DNA from: Candidatus Omnitrophota bacterium
Lineage (GTDB): Bacteria; Omnitrophota; Gorgyraeia; Duberdicusellales; 4484-171
DNA length: 42,303 nt
Direction: 5' to 3'
Assembly (NCBI GenBank): GCA_028711575.1
Contig: JAQTSA010000003.1
Span: forward strand, 1-42,303
Numbering within the stretch: the stretch's first letter is position 1; the number at the start of each line of letters is the position of its first letter. The position numbers were made by a program, and so were the translations under genes. Under the pieces are notes generated by a model. The model ran no database searches. It saw only the letters and a program-made list of their open reading frames with translations, and was not told the origin of the DNA. This document shows, one piece after another, positions 18,515-26,915 of this stretch.

Positions 18515-19939
18515 ATGAGTGATTTTGAAACTGTAATCGGCCTTGAAGTTCATGTTCAATTGAAAACGGATTCAAAAATATTTTGTTCCTGTTCAACTGC
18601 TTTTGAGAATCCGCCCAATTCCAATATTTGTCCGATATGCTGCGGTTATCCCGGGGTTTTGCCGGTCTTTAATAAGAAGGCTCTAGAATTAGCGGTTCGG
18701 GTTAGCTTGGCTTTAGATTGTGCTATAAATGAATATATCTATTTTGAGCGAAAAAATTATTTTTATCCCGATTTACCGAAAAACTATCAAATTTCTCAAT
18801 ACAAACAGCCGCTGGCAGAAAACGGATTTATTGAACTTATTAATGGTTCTAAAATAGGAGTTGAACGCGTTCATCTTGAAGAAGATGCTGGAAAATTGAT
18901 TCATGCTGCTACAGCTTCTTTGGTTGATTATAATCGTACCGGGATACCGCTGTTAGAAATAGTCAGCCGCCCGGATATCAGATCGGCTTTAGAAGCAGTT
19001 GAGTATTTAACTTCCTTGAAGCAGATCTTGCAGTATATTGGCGCTTCAGATTGCGATATGGAAAAAGGTTCTTTACGTTGTGACGCTAATATTTCTTTAC
19101 GGGAGAAAGGCGATAAGAATCTTGGAACGAAAGTAGAAATAAAAAACATGAATTCGTTTAAAGGGATAAGAGACGCTTTGCTGTTTGAGGAGAAACGGCA
19201 GAAAAAAAGTATTCTTGAAGGGAAAAAAATATTACAGGAAACAAGATTGTGGGATGTTGATAACTCAAAAACTATTGTGATGCGCTCTAAAGAAGAGGCC
19301 CATGATTATCGATATTTTCCTGAACCTGATCTTTTAGATTTTGCTGTAACTGAAGATCTTATTAATCTTGAAAGATCGGGTTTGCCCGAACTGCCAAAAG
19401 ATAAAAAGGAAAGATTTATCAAACAGTATTGTCTTGCTGATGGAGATATAAAGGTTTTATTGTCTGCGCTTTGGCTGGCTGATTTTTTTGAAGAAGCTGT
19501 GGCTAATTTTAATCAGCCCAAACAGATTTTTAATTGGTTAACCGGCCCTTTTTTAGAACAGGTTAATGGTTTAGATGGCGGTTTCAAGACGGTTGGCCTT
19601 TGTCCGGCGAAATTCGCGAAAATAGTTGAGTATTTTTGCAGTGATAAACTTAATAATTTAGCGGCAAAAAAAGTATTAGCTAAAGCTATCGTTTCTAACA
19701 GAGATATCGATGAAATTATAGCTGAGGAAGGTTTGGCCCAAATGTCTGATTCCGATGATTTAACTGAATTCATACACCTTGTGATAGAAGAGTTTCCCAA
19801 GCCGGTTGAGGAGTACATTTTGGGTAAAGAAACGACGATACAGTTTTTAGTCGGCCAGGTAATGAAAAGAACAAAAGGAAAAGCTAACCCTAAAATTGTT
19901 AAAAGTCTTTTAATTGATGCTTTGAGCAAATTGAAATAA
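18515..19939 (+). CDS. gatB: Asp-tRNA(Asn)/Glu-tRNA(Gln) amidotransferase subunit B
   Basis: MSDFETVIGLEVHVQLKTDSKIFC; FYPDLPKNYQISQYKQP; RCDANISL; start set to ATG 18515 rather than TTG 18497. Confidence 0.97.
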   Translation: MSDFETVIGLEVHVQLKTDSKIFCSCSTAFENPPNSNICPICCGYPGVLPVFNKKALELAVRVSLALDCAINEYIYFERKNYFYPDLPKNYQISQYKQPLAENGFIELINGSKIGVERVHLEEDAGKLIHAATASLVDYNRTGIPLLEIVSRPDIRSALEAVEYLTSLKQILQYIGASDCDMEKGSLRCDANISLREKGDKNLGTKVEIKNMNSFKGIRDALLFEEKRQKKSILEGKKILQETRLWDVDNSKTIVMRSKEEAHDYRYFPEPDLLDFAVTEDLINLERSGLPELPKDKKERFIKQYCLADGDIKVLLSALWLADFFEEAVANFNQPKQIFNWLTGPFLEQVNGLDGGFKTVGLCPAKFAKIVEYFCSDKLNNLAAKKVLAKAIVSNRDIDEIIAEEGLAQMSDSDDLTEFIHLVIEEFPKPVEEYILGKETTIQFLVGQVMKRTKGKANPKIVKSLLIDALSKLK

Positions 19940-19991
19940 ATTGTTAGCGAATTATGTTATCATATAGAATAAATAAATGGAGGAGGAAGGT

Positions 19992-21269
19992 ATGAAAAAA
20001 CGTATCATTGTTTTTATTGTTGTTTTAACTGTTACGATGGGTTCTTATTGGGCGGGATTTTCCGCTAATAAAGACCGGGACGATTTTTTAAAAGAACTTG
20101 ATATCTTTGCTGAAGGACTTGCCGTAATTGAAAAAAAATATGTCGAAGATAAAAAACCCCAAGATTTGATCTATGGGGCTATGCGCGGAGTGATGAGTTC
20201 GCTAGATGCTTATAGCCAATTTATGACACCGGAAGATTACAAGGAGCTTTTAGTCGAGACTGGAGGAAAATTCGGTGGGTTAGGAATCGAAATAACGATC
20301 AAAGAAGGTCTGTTAACTATCGTTTCTCCGATAGAAGATACACCGGCCTGGAACGCCGGGTTAGAAGCGGCCGATGTTATTGTGAAAATCGAAGGAGAAT
20401 TAACCAAAGACATAACCCTTCAAGAAGCGGTTAAGAAGTTGCGCGGTGATCCGGGGACGGAAGTTACGATTACAGTGTTGCGAAATGCCGACCGGAAGCT
20501 TGAAGATGTAACTATTGTCCGGGGTATAATAAAAATAAAAGATATTAAACGGCCGATGATTTTAGATGAAGGTATCGGTTATGTCAGAATCGCTGAGTTT
20601 AGAGAGAGTACCGATAAGGATTTAGCTGTTGCTTTGGAAAAACTTAAAAATCAAGGATTACGGGGGCTGGTTGTTGATGTTCGTTATAATCCCGGCGGTC
20701 TGCTTGATTCAGCGGTAAAAGTGTCTAGTTTGTTTTTGAAGGATAACGAAGTAATTGTATCTATCGATTCCAAAAACGAAGAGAAAAAAGTTTATCGGTC
20801 GATACCTCTAAACGGTAAAATTGTCGATGTTCCGATCGTTGTGCTGATCAATCAGGGAAGCGCTTCAGCTAGTGAAATTCTCGCCGCGGCTTTACGAGAC
20901 AACAATAAAGCAATCCTTCTCGGTCAAACAACTTTCGGTAAAGGGTCGGTTCAGACTATTATTCCTTTATCTGACGGATCAGCATTAAGGCTGACAACTT
21001 CTAAGTATTATACGCCCAAAGAAATCAGCATTCATGAAAAAGGAATCAAACCGGATATAGTGGTTGAGCCCAGAGATCTCAGCGAGGTAAAAGAAGACCT
21101 TTTTAAGAAAATTGAAAAAGAGGAAAAAGCGGCAAAATTAGAAAAAGGTAAAGAACAAGTTGACGGCGAAAATCAAGAAGAAGATGAATTTGATTATCGA
21201 AAAGATTATCAAATAGTTCGTGCTGTTGATTTGATTAAGGGGCTTCTTGTTCTTGAAAAAAACAAATAG
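19992..21269 (+). CDS. ctpA: S41-family C-terminal processing peptidase (PDZ + protease)
   Basis: Signal/TM anchor; PDZ FGGLGIEITIKEGLLTIVSPIEDTPAWNAGL; catalytic NQGSASASEILAAALRDNNKAILLGQTTFGKGSVQ; AGGAGGA SD just upstream of ATG 19992. Confidence 0.93.
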   Translation: MKKRIIVFIVVLTVTMGSYWAGFSANKDRDDFLKELDIFAEGLAVIEKKYVEDKKPQDLIYGAMRGVMSSLDAYSQFMTPEDYKELLVETGGKFGGLGIEITIKEGLLTIVSPIEDTPAWNAGLEAADVIVKIEGELTKDITLQEAVKKLRGDPGTEVTITVLRNADRKLEDVTIVRGIIKIKDIKRPMILDEGIGYVRIAEFRESTDKDLAVALEKLKNQGLRGLVVDVRYNPGGLLDSAVKVSSLFLKDNEVIVSIDSKNEEKKVYRSIPLNGKIVDVPIVVLINQGSASASEILAAALRDNNKAILLGQTTFGKGSVQTIIPLSDGSALRLTTSKYYTPKEISIHEKGIKPDIVVEPRDLSEVKEDLFKKIEKEEKAAKLEKGKEQVDGENQEEDEFDYRKDYQIVRAVDLIKGLLVLEKNK

Positions 21270-21292
21270 GTTGTTGCCGATTAAAAAGAGAT

Positions 21293-22243
21293 ATGTATAC
21301 TTTAGGGATTGAAACATCTTGTGATGAGACTTCCTGCGCTATCTTAAAAAAAAGAAAGGTTCTTTCTAATTCGACTATTTCATCTTTGAAGGAGCATGTT
21401 CCTTTTGGCGGAGTTATTCCTGAAATAGCAACCAGAGCGCATTTGAAAAACATCGATAAGGTTGTTACTTTCGCTTTGGCTGAATCGGGCGTTCCCTTGT
21501 CAAAAGTCGGTTTAATCGCTGCGACAAACGAGCCCGGCCTTATTGGCGCTTTGCTTGTTGGTTTAAACTTTGCTAAAGGATTATCCTTATCTTTGTCAAA
21601 ACCTTTTATCGCGGTTAATCATTTGCAGGCTCATTTGTTTGCTCCGTTTTTAAATGATTTTAAAGCGATTCCTTTTCCTTTCTTGGGAGTGGTGGTTTCC
21701 GGCGGTCATACTCAAATTTATCGGGTAAACAGCTTTTCGGACCTGAAGATTATTGGGACTACACGCGATGATGCTTGCGGTGAAGTTTATGATAAAATAG
21801 CCCGCAACTTAAATTTGGGATATCCCGGCGGGCCGGTTATTGATAGATTGTTTGATGAATCTTTATCGGAAAGTTATGCTTTTAAGTGTGGCCGAATTGG
21901 ACTTGACTTAAGTTTTAGCGGTATAAAAACCGCTGTGGTTTATAAGAAAATGGAGCTTCAAAAACAAGGTTTTATATCAAAAAGAACGAAGATAAAATTA
22001 ATTTCTTCTTTTCAGCGATCGGCGATAGGCGCTCTGGTTGATGCGGTTGAGGAGTCAACAGAAAGAACCGGAATAAAAACATTAGTTTTTGGTGGGGGAG
22101 TTGTTGCTAATAGCTATTTAAGGAAGCAGTTAAAGGTTCGGTTTCAAAATTTGAAAATTATATTGCCGGATCTTGAGTATGCCGGCGATAATGCGGCAAT
22201 GGTTGCAGGATTGGGGTTTTATTTGTATAATGAAGGCAGTTAA
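21293..22243 (+). CDS. tsaD: tRNA N6-threonylcarbamoyladenosine synthase subunit
   Basis: TLGIETSCDETSCAIL; ATRAHLKNIDKV; VNHLQAHL; VVSGGHTQIY; DDACGEVYDKIAR; GGGVVANSYLR. Confidence 0.96.
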   Translation: MYTLGIETSCDETSCAILKKRKVLSNSTISSLKEHVPFGGVIPEIATRAHLKNIDKVVTFALAESGVPLSKVGLIAATNEPGLIGALLVGLNFAKGLSLSLSKPFIAVNHLQAHLFAPFLNDFKAIPFPFLGVVVSGGHTQIYRVNSFSDLKIIGTTRDDACGEVYDKIARNLNLGYPGGPVIDRLFDESLSESYAFKCGRIGLDLSFSGIKTAVVYKKMELQKQGFISKRTKIKLISSFQRSAIGALVDAVEESTERTGIKTLVFGGGVVANSYLRKQLKVRFQNLKIILPDLEYAGDNAAMVAGLGFYLYNEGS

Positions 22244-22275
22244 ATTAATTGTTTAAGGAATCTAAGGGAGAAGTT

Positions 22276-22710
22276 ATGATAGAAATTAAAGAGATGATGC
22301 TTAGGCTGACGTTAGCTTTTGTTTTAGGGGGAATAATTGGGTTAGAACGCGAGAAAAAAGGCGGTTGGGCCGGGTTACGAACTCATATTTTGGTCTGCCT
22401 CGGCTCCTGTCTTATAATGGTTGTTTCGGTCCATATTTTTGATGTTTACCGTACTCTAGCTCCGATCGATCCCGGGCGTATCGCTGCCGGGGTGGTTACC
22501 GGCATAGGTTTTTTAGGCGCTGGTACAATAATCCGTAGTCGGGAAGGTGTTAAAGGCCTAACAACGGCGGCAAGCATTTGGATGAGTTCAGCCATTGGCC
22601 TTTCGGTTGGTTCGGGATTTATTGCCGCCGCAGTTTTTTCGACATTTTTAACTTATCTTTGTTTGTCTTTTTTAAAAAGAGCAGAAAATATCAATAAGCA
22701 TAAAAAGTAA
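22276..22710 (+). CDS. MgtC/SapB-family membrane protein
   Basis: LGGIIGLEREKKGGWAGLRTHILVCLGSCLIM; GFLGAGTIIRSREGVKGLTTAASIWMSSAIGLSVG. Confidence 0.9.
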   Translation: MIEIKEMMLRLTLAFVLGGIIGLEREKKGGWAGLRTHILVCLGSCLIMVVSVHIFDVYRTLAPIDPGRIAAGVVTGIGFLGAGTIIRSREGVKGLTTAASIWMSSAIGLSVGSGFIAAAVFSTFLTYLCLSFLKRAENINKHKK

Positions 22711-22719
22711 ATAGTTCGC

Positions 22720-22793
22720 CAAGTTAAAAAAATCAGGAATTAGTAAATTGAGGATATTTATTCGGCACTTGGTTCGATGGCCTTTTTAACTTG
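22720..22793 (+). promoter_or_regulatory. Leader inverted repeat upstream of the bactofilin-HTH gene
   Basis: CAAGTTAAAAA 22720-22730 / TTTTTAACTTG 22783-22793 (11 bp, perfect); competing pair CCAAGT 22719-22724 / ACTTGG 22767-22772. Confidence 0.4.
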
Positions 22794-22815
22794 TAGTATA
22801 AGGAGGTATAAAAGA

Positions 22816-23310
22816 ATGGCAAGACGAAAACCAGAAGAAGAAAAGATTCTTGATGTTAACGCGGCAATGCAGGGTAGTTTGGTTTTTTCCGATCCGGTTA
22901 ACTTGCGGATCAACGGTAAATTTGAAGGTACGTTAACAACTAAAGGTAATTTGATTGTCGGTGCTAGCGCTCAGGTAGTGGCTGATATTATCGGCGAGAG
23001 TATTGTTATTTCGGGAAAGGTTAAAGGAAAGGTTAAGGCCTCAAAAATGGTAGCCCTTACTTTGAGTTCCAATGTCATTGGGGATATTGAAACCCCCAAA
23101 GTTTCTATTGAATCAGGTGCTGTATTTAACGGAAAATTAAAAATGCCTCAAGGTAAGATGACTTTGGGTGAGCTTTCAGATTATCTTTCTGTAGAAGAAA
23201 GAAAAATTGAAGAGTGGGTGAACAATGGTCGTATTCCGGCGGAAAAAATGGGCGACGCTTTTGTCTTTGACCGGCAGGAAGTTGAAGTTTGGATAAGCCA
23301 GAATACCTAA
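22816..23310 (+). CDS. Bactofilin-family polymer protein with C-terminal excisionase/MerR-like HTH (HTH_17) domain
   Basis: Beta-helical repeats GSLVFSDPVNLRINGKFEGTLTTKGNLIVGASAQVVADIIGESIVISGKVKGKVKA...; C-terminus MTLGELSDYLSVEERKIEEWVNNGRIPAEKMGDAFVFDRQEVEVWI; AGGAGG SD upstream of ATG 22816. Confidence 0.85.
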   Translation: MARRKPEEEKILDVNAAMQGSLVFSDPVNLRINGKFEGTLTTKGNLIVGASAQVVADIIGESIVISGKVKGKVKASKMVALTLSSNVIGDIETPKVSIESGAVFNGKLKMPQGKMTLGELSDYLSVEERKIEEWVNNGRIPAEKMGDAFVFDRQEVEVWISQNT

Positions 23311-23344
23311 GGCCGATGTAGTTAACTTTAAAAGGAGAGATTAA

Positions 23345-23689
23345 GTGCCTAGACCATTTTCAAAGCGAGCTATTGTTTTTCGAGAGAAGTTCCTTACAAC
23401 CAGGGATGTTTCCAATTTGTTAGGGCTTTCGGAACAGGAAATTATAGATTTAGCAAAAACCGGCTTAATTCCTCACACCAAGATTGGCGGTGAATTCTTA
23501 AGGTTTAAACGCAGTAATATTCTTAAAATTCGTCAAGATATAAAAAAGCAATATAATGTCCCGCACCGAAAAGTTTATCATTTAGAAAGATTCAAAGAGT
23601 TTTTCTATTTCAATGACTTTTATATTATTTCGACTTTGATAATAATAATTTTACTTTGGATCATTTTTAAAGATTATTCGCTGACTTAG
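23345..23689 (+). CDS. Excisionase-like HTH protein with C-terminal transmembrane anchor
   Basis: FLTTRDVSNLLGLSEQEIIDLAKTGLIPHTKIGGEFLRFKRSNI followed by hydrophobic FYIISTLIIIILLWIIF; GTG start with GGAGAG SD. Confidence 0.75.
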   Translation: MPRPFSKRAIVFREKFLTTRDVSNLLGLSEQEIIDLAKTGLIPHTKIGGEFLRFKRSNILKIRQDIKKQYNVPHRKVYHLERFKEFFYFNDFYIISTLIIIILLWIIFKDYSLT

Positions 23690-23800
23690 TTATTGCTTTA
23701 AGCGATTTTTTTAAAAAATCTGGTCAGTTTATCTTTAATAAATTTCGGTAGATTTTTTTTTGCTCAATGATATAATCAAACTCCTAAAAAATTATATTTT

Positions 23801-23874
23801 GGCGGCGTAGCTCAGGCTGGTAGAGCAAACGGCTCATACCCGTTGCGTCGGTGGTTCAAGTCCACTCGCCGCCA
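23801..23874 (+). tRNA. tRNA-Met, anticodon CAT
   Basis: GGCGGCG...CGCCGCC acceptor; AACGG-CTCATAC-CCGTT anticodon arm; GTGGTTCAAGTCCAC T arm. Confidence 0.96.
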
Positions 23875-23906
23875 TGTCTTTTTTAATTAAACCGAATAAA
23901 AACAGA

Positions 23907-23979
23907 TTCGCGCCTTCGGCGCTGTTCGCGAATGATCACAGAAGCCGCGCCTTTGGCTCGGCAGCAGATGATCACAGAT
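23907..23979 (+). repeat. Repeat module D: paired TGATCA sites flanking a GC-rich hairpin (copy 1)
   Basis: CGGCGCTGTTCGCGAATGATCACAGAAGCCGCGCC...GGCAGCAGATGATCACAGAT; matches 42148-42212. Confidence 0.75.
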
Positions 23980-24018
23980 ATGTGTTATTTAGGAAATAGC
24001 CTTTTGGAGAAGAGAAGA

Positions 24019-24229
24019 GTCAAACGATGGTCAGAAAGTGATTGAGTGATTGAGTAAACGGTGATTAAGTGAAGAAGAAATAGAAATTGATAGAAACTTA
24101 TAGAGATTAATAGAAATGTGTTGTCTTTAAAAATAGCGCTGATTATTGCGCAATTGAATTTCAACCAATTTCTACAAATTTCAATCTATTTCAAATTCAA
24201 CCGGTTGACGCTCGCCTGGCGAGCATGCA
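24019..24229 (+). repeat. Composite non-coding repeat field (GTCAAAC; GTGATTGAGT tandem; TAGAAAT array; inverted GTCAAAC/hairpin unit)
   Basis: GTCAAAC 24019; GTGATTGAGTGATTGAGT 24038-24055; AGAAATAGAAATTGATAGAAA...TAGAAAT 24074-24117; opposite-polarity ATTTCAACCAATTTCTACAAATTTCAATCTATTTCA; GGTTGACGCTCGCCTGGCGAGCATGCAA. Confidence 0.7.
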
Positions 24230-24296
24230 ACTTAATCGATATTCTAAAACAATCCCACTTTACTTCTTGAATCTCTTGCTGTACACTGAAAAGCAT

Positions 24297-26312
24297 ATGT
24301 TTACTACCTTTAATCCTCATTCTTTTGCTCCATTAGCGGTGGCAATTGTCTTTTTCTTTGTTCCGCTTATCCCGTATCTTAAAAAACAAAAATCTTCACT
24401 GACTTTAAGCTTTCTTTTTTTTGGCCATTTATCTTTTGTCTGGCAGTTTTCTTATTTTATTGCTTATAACCTAAAAGAAGAAGCTTTGATAATGTTTTGG
24501 TTCAAGATGTCTTATTTAGGGGTTTTACTTATTCCTTCGGCAACCTATCATTTTATAGTTTCGATTCTTAACCTTAACCGAAAAAAAATGGTGGCTTTTT
24601 TTTACTGCATTTTTTTTCTAATATGGCTTTTACTTTTTAAAAGTAACCATGTAATTGAAGGAATACGTTTTTTTCCTTGGGGGCCGCGCCCGGTATTGGG
24701 TATAGTTTTTGGCTGGTTTCTTTTAGCTTGGGTTATTCCGGCGATTCTCGCCTTGAGCTATCTTTATCGTGAATATAAAAGCAACAAATCTCCTTACCAG
24801 CGCAAACGGGTAAAATATCTTTTGTTTAGCTTGCCGATAGCTTATTTCTCGATTATAGATTTTCTGCCGAATTATGGGGTAAACATTTATCCTTTAGGGT
24901 TTGTTCCTTTACTGATTTTTGGATTGTTAACGACTTACGCGATTTTTCGATACCGCTTATTGAATTTTGAGATGATAATTAAAAAAGGTACGCTTATGGC
25001 TTTAGGTGTGGTTATTGCCGTAAGCTCAATATATGTAGCTACTTTTTATTTTCAACCTTATTTATCTTTAGTTAGCCAGAAGAACTGGATATATTTTCCA
25101 ATAACAATTTCTTTTATTGGGGGAATTGGTCTATACCGGTTTATAAATTTTGTCCGATTTATTCAGGAAGATGAGCTCTCAAAAAGATTTGCTTATCGGC
25201 CGATTTTAAAACAGGAAGGTGAACGGATATCTTCAGCTAAGAATTCTCAGGAACTTATTACTTATCTTGTTCGCGATTTAAGCTGTTGGGTCAGGCTTGA
25301 TTATGTCGCGATTCTTCTTCTGGATTGGCAGAAAAAAGGGTATGTTTTAGAAAAAAAAGTTAACAGGTCCGGCCGGCTTTCCCGCTTACCTTTAAGGCTT
25401 AATATTGATAAAGAGAATCCTTTGGTAGTCGAACTGTTACGCAGCCGAAAACCGCTAGTTAGGGAGGAGATTGAATACTCGTTACGCGGGAGAACTCAAA
25501 TTTCAGAAAGTGACATTTTTTTATCTAATCTTTTAGTTGAGATGCGGCTGTTAGGCTCGGAAATAGCTATTCCAAGTTTTTGTGAAGGAAAGCTCTTAGC
25601 AATAATAATTATTGGCCACAAAATTAACAGAAACGATATTGTAACTTACCAGGATTTAGAGATTCTTGTTTCTTTATCTCACAATATCGGCCGGGCTTTG
25701 TACGGCTTTATGCTCAAAGAAGAAAAAGTCCGTCTTATCGTGGCCGCGCAAAATACTCTTATCAGTGCTATTGAAGCAAAAGATGGATATACCCGGGGCC
25801 ATACTGATCGAGTGGCCAAATACGCAACGCTTATGGGGGAAAAGATTCAGCGTCAGTTGAGGAGTTTTCCCTATGGGGTATATAATCTGAAATGGAGCGC
25901 TCAGCTTCATGATGTTGGCAAAATTGCTATTCCTGATGAGATTCTTCTTAAGCCCGGCGCTCTTACCTCTCAAGAGTGGGATAAAGTTAAAGCTCATCCT
26001 TTAGAGGGAATAAAGATCGTTAATTCGGTTAAAGAATGGCTGGGCGAAGACATTTGTGCCGGGATAATGCATCATCATGAAAATTATGACGGTTCAGGAT
26101 ATCCCTTTGGCCAAAAAGGTGAAGAAATTCATATATTTGCCAGGATTATTAGGGTTGCTGATGCGTATGACGCGATGACGACTGATCGTCCTTATAGGAA
26201 AGCTTTGATCCCTTCCCAGGCTTGTGAAGAGCTTGTTCGTTACAAAGGAATTCAGTTTGATCCTTTTGTTGTCGAGGTCTTTGAAGAGTTATATAATAAT
26301 GGAGAGATTTAA
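24297..26312 (+). CDS. Multi-TM sensor (histidine-kinase-type N-terminal TM region) with GAF-like and HD-GYP domains; putative c-di-GMP phosphodiesterase
   Basis: HD-GYP motifs GHTDRVAKYATLMG, QLHDVGKIAIPDEILLKPGALT, GIMHHHENYDGSGYPFG, RIIRVADAYDAMTTDRPYR; longest ORF start (24225) lies inside repeat sequence, so ATG 24297 preferred. Confidence 0.9.
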   Translation: MFTTFNPHSFAPLAVAIVFFFVPLIPYLKKQKSSLTLSFLFFGHLSFVWQFSYFIAYNLKEEALIMFWFKMSYLGVLLIPSATYHFIVSILNLNRKKMVAFFYCIFFLIWLLLFKSNHVIEGIRFFPWGPRPVLGIVFGWFLLAWVIPAILALSYLYREYKSNKSPYQRKRVKYLLFSLPIAYFSIIDFLPNYGVNIYPLGFVPLLIFGLLTTYAIFRYRLLNFEMIIKKGTLMALGVVIAVSSIYVATFYFQPYLSLVSQKNWIYFPITISFIGGIGLYRFINFVRFIQEDELSKRFAYRPILKQEGERISSAKNSQELITYLVRDLSCWVRLDYVAILLLDWQKKGYVLEKKVNRSGRLSRLPLRLNIDKENPLVVELLRSRKPLVREEIEYSLRGRTQISESDIFLSNLLVEMRLLGSEIAIPSFCEGKLLAIIIIGHKINRNDIVTYQDLEILVSLSHNIGRALYGFMLKEEKVRLIVAAQNTLISAIEAKDGYTRGHTDRVAKYATLMGEKIQRQLRSFPYGVYNLKWSAQLHDVGKIAIPDEILLKPGALTSQEWDKVKAHPLEGIKIVNSVKEWLGEDICAGIMHHHENYDGSGYPFGQKGEEIHIFARIIRVADAYDAMTTDRPYRKALIPSQACEELVRYKGIQFDPFVVEVFEELYNNGEI

Positions 26313-26415
26313 GATTTAATATCTAAGCTTTCGGCTTTAAGGTTTTAAATTTATTTGTTGCCGGTTATAAAGGCTGGGCTGAATTGATAATAATTTTGAT
26401 TTATAAAGGAGAAAG

Positions 26416-26838
26416 ATGACTTGGTTTGGCTGGGCGTTGCTTACGGCTTTTGTTTGGGGCGTTGTTCCGATATTTGAAAAAATCGGACTAAAAAATGTTG
26501 AACCTTTTGCCGCTTTGTTTTATCGTTGTCTAGGAGTCTTGTTGGGTGTTTTAGTCTTGTTGTCTTTTCGAGTCACGTCTCAACAATTAAAAGCTGTGAG
26601 TTTCCGTTCAATAATGTTTTTAGTATCTGCCGGATTTTTGGCAAGTTTTGTCGCTCAAGTATTTTTTTATCAGGGACTAAAAATCGCCGATGTTTCAAAA
26701 ATTGTTCCGATTGCCGGAAGTTTTCCTTTGTTCGCGTTTGTTTTTGGCGTTTGTTTTCTTGGGGAAACTTTGACTATAGCTAAAGTTATCGGAGCTTTGA
26801 TGATTGTTGGCGGAATTTGGGTTATAAAAGCCGGATAG
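26416..26838 (+). CDS. EamA/SMR-like half-size transporter (single EamA domain)
   Basis: MTWFGWALLTAFVWGVVPIFEKIGL...FYQGLKIADVSKIVPIAGSFPLFAFVFGVCFLGETLTIAKVIGALMIVGGIWVI. Confidence 0.85.
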   Translation: MTWFGWALLTAFVWGVVPIFEKIGLKNVEPFAALFYRCLGVLLGVLVLLSFRVTSQQLKAVSFRSIMFLVSAGFLASFVAQVFFYQGLKIADVSKIVPIAGSFPLFAFVFGVCFLGETLTIAKVIGALMIVGGIWVIKAG

Positions 26839-26915
26839 ACCAGGAAAAGTTATTGGCTGTTCAATTTTAACGGATATGTATATAATAGAATAAGATGAAA
26901 ACCTGAGGCAAGTTT

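Noticed and set aside
19513-19929. 138-aa minus-strand ORF within gatB
   Set aside because: Fully nested antisense to gatB; no domain or RBS evidence.
23704-23720. Perfect A/T palindrome GATTTTTTTAAAAAATC before tRNA-Met
   Set aside because: Low-complexity AT palindrome expected by chance in AT-rich intergenic DNA; at most a weak terminator.
24225-24296. N-terminal extension MQLNRYSKTIPLYFLNLLLYTEKH of the HD-GYP protein
   Set aside because: Begins inside the repeat hairpin (GCGAGCATGCAAC) and lacks an SD; ATG 24297 is a more likely start.
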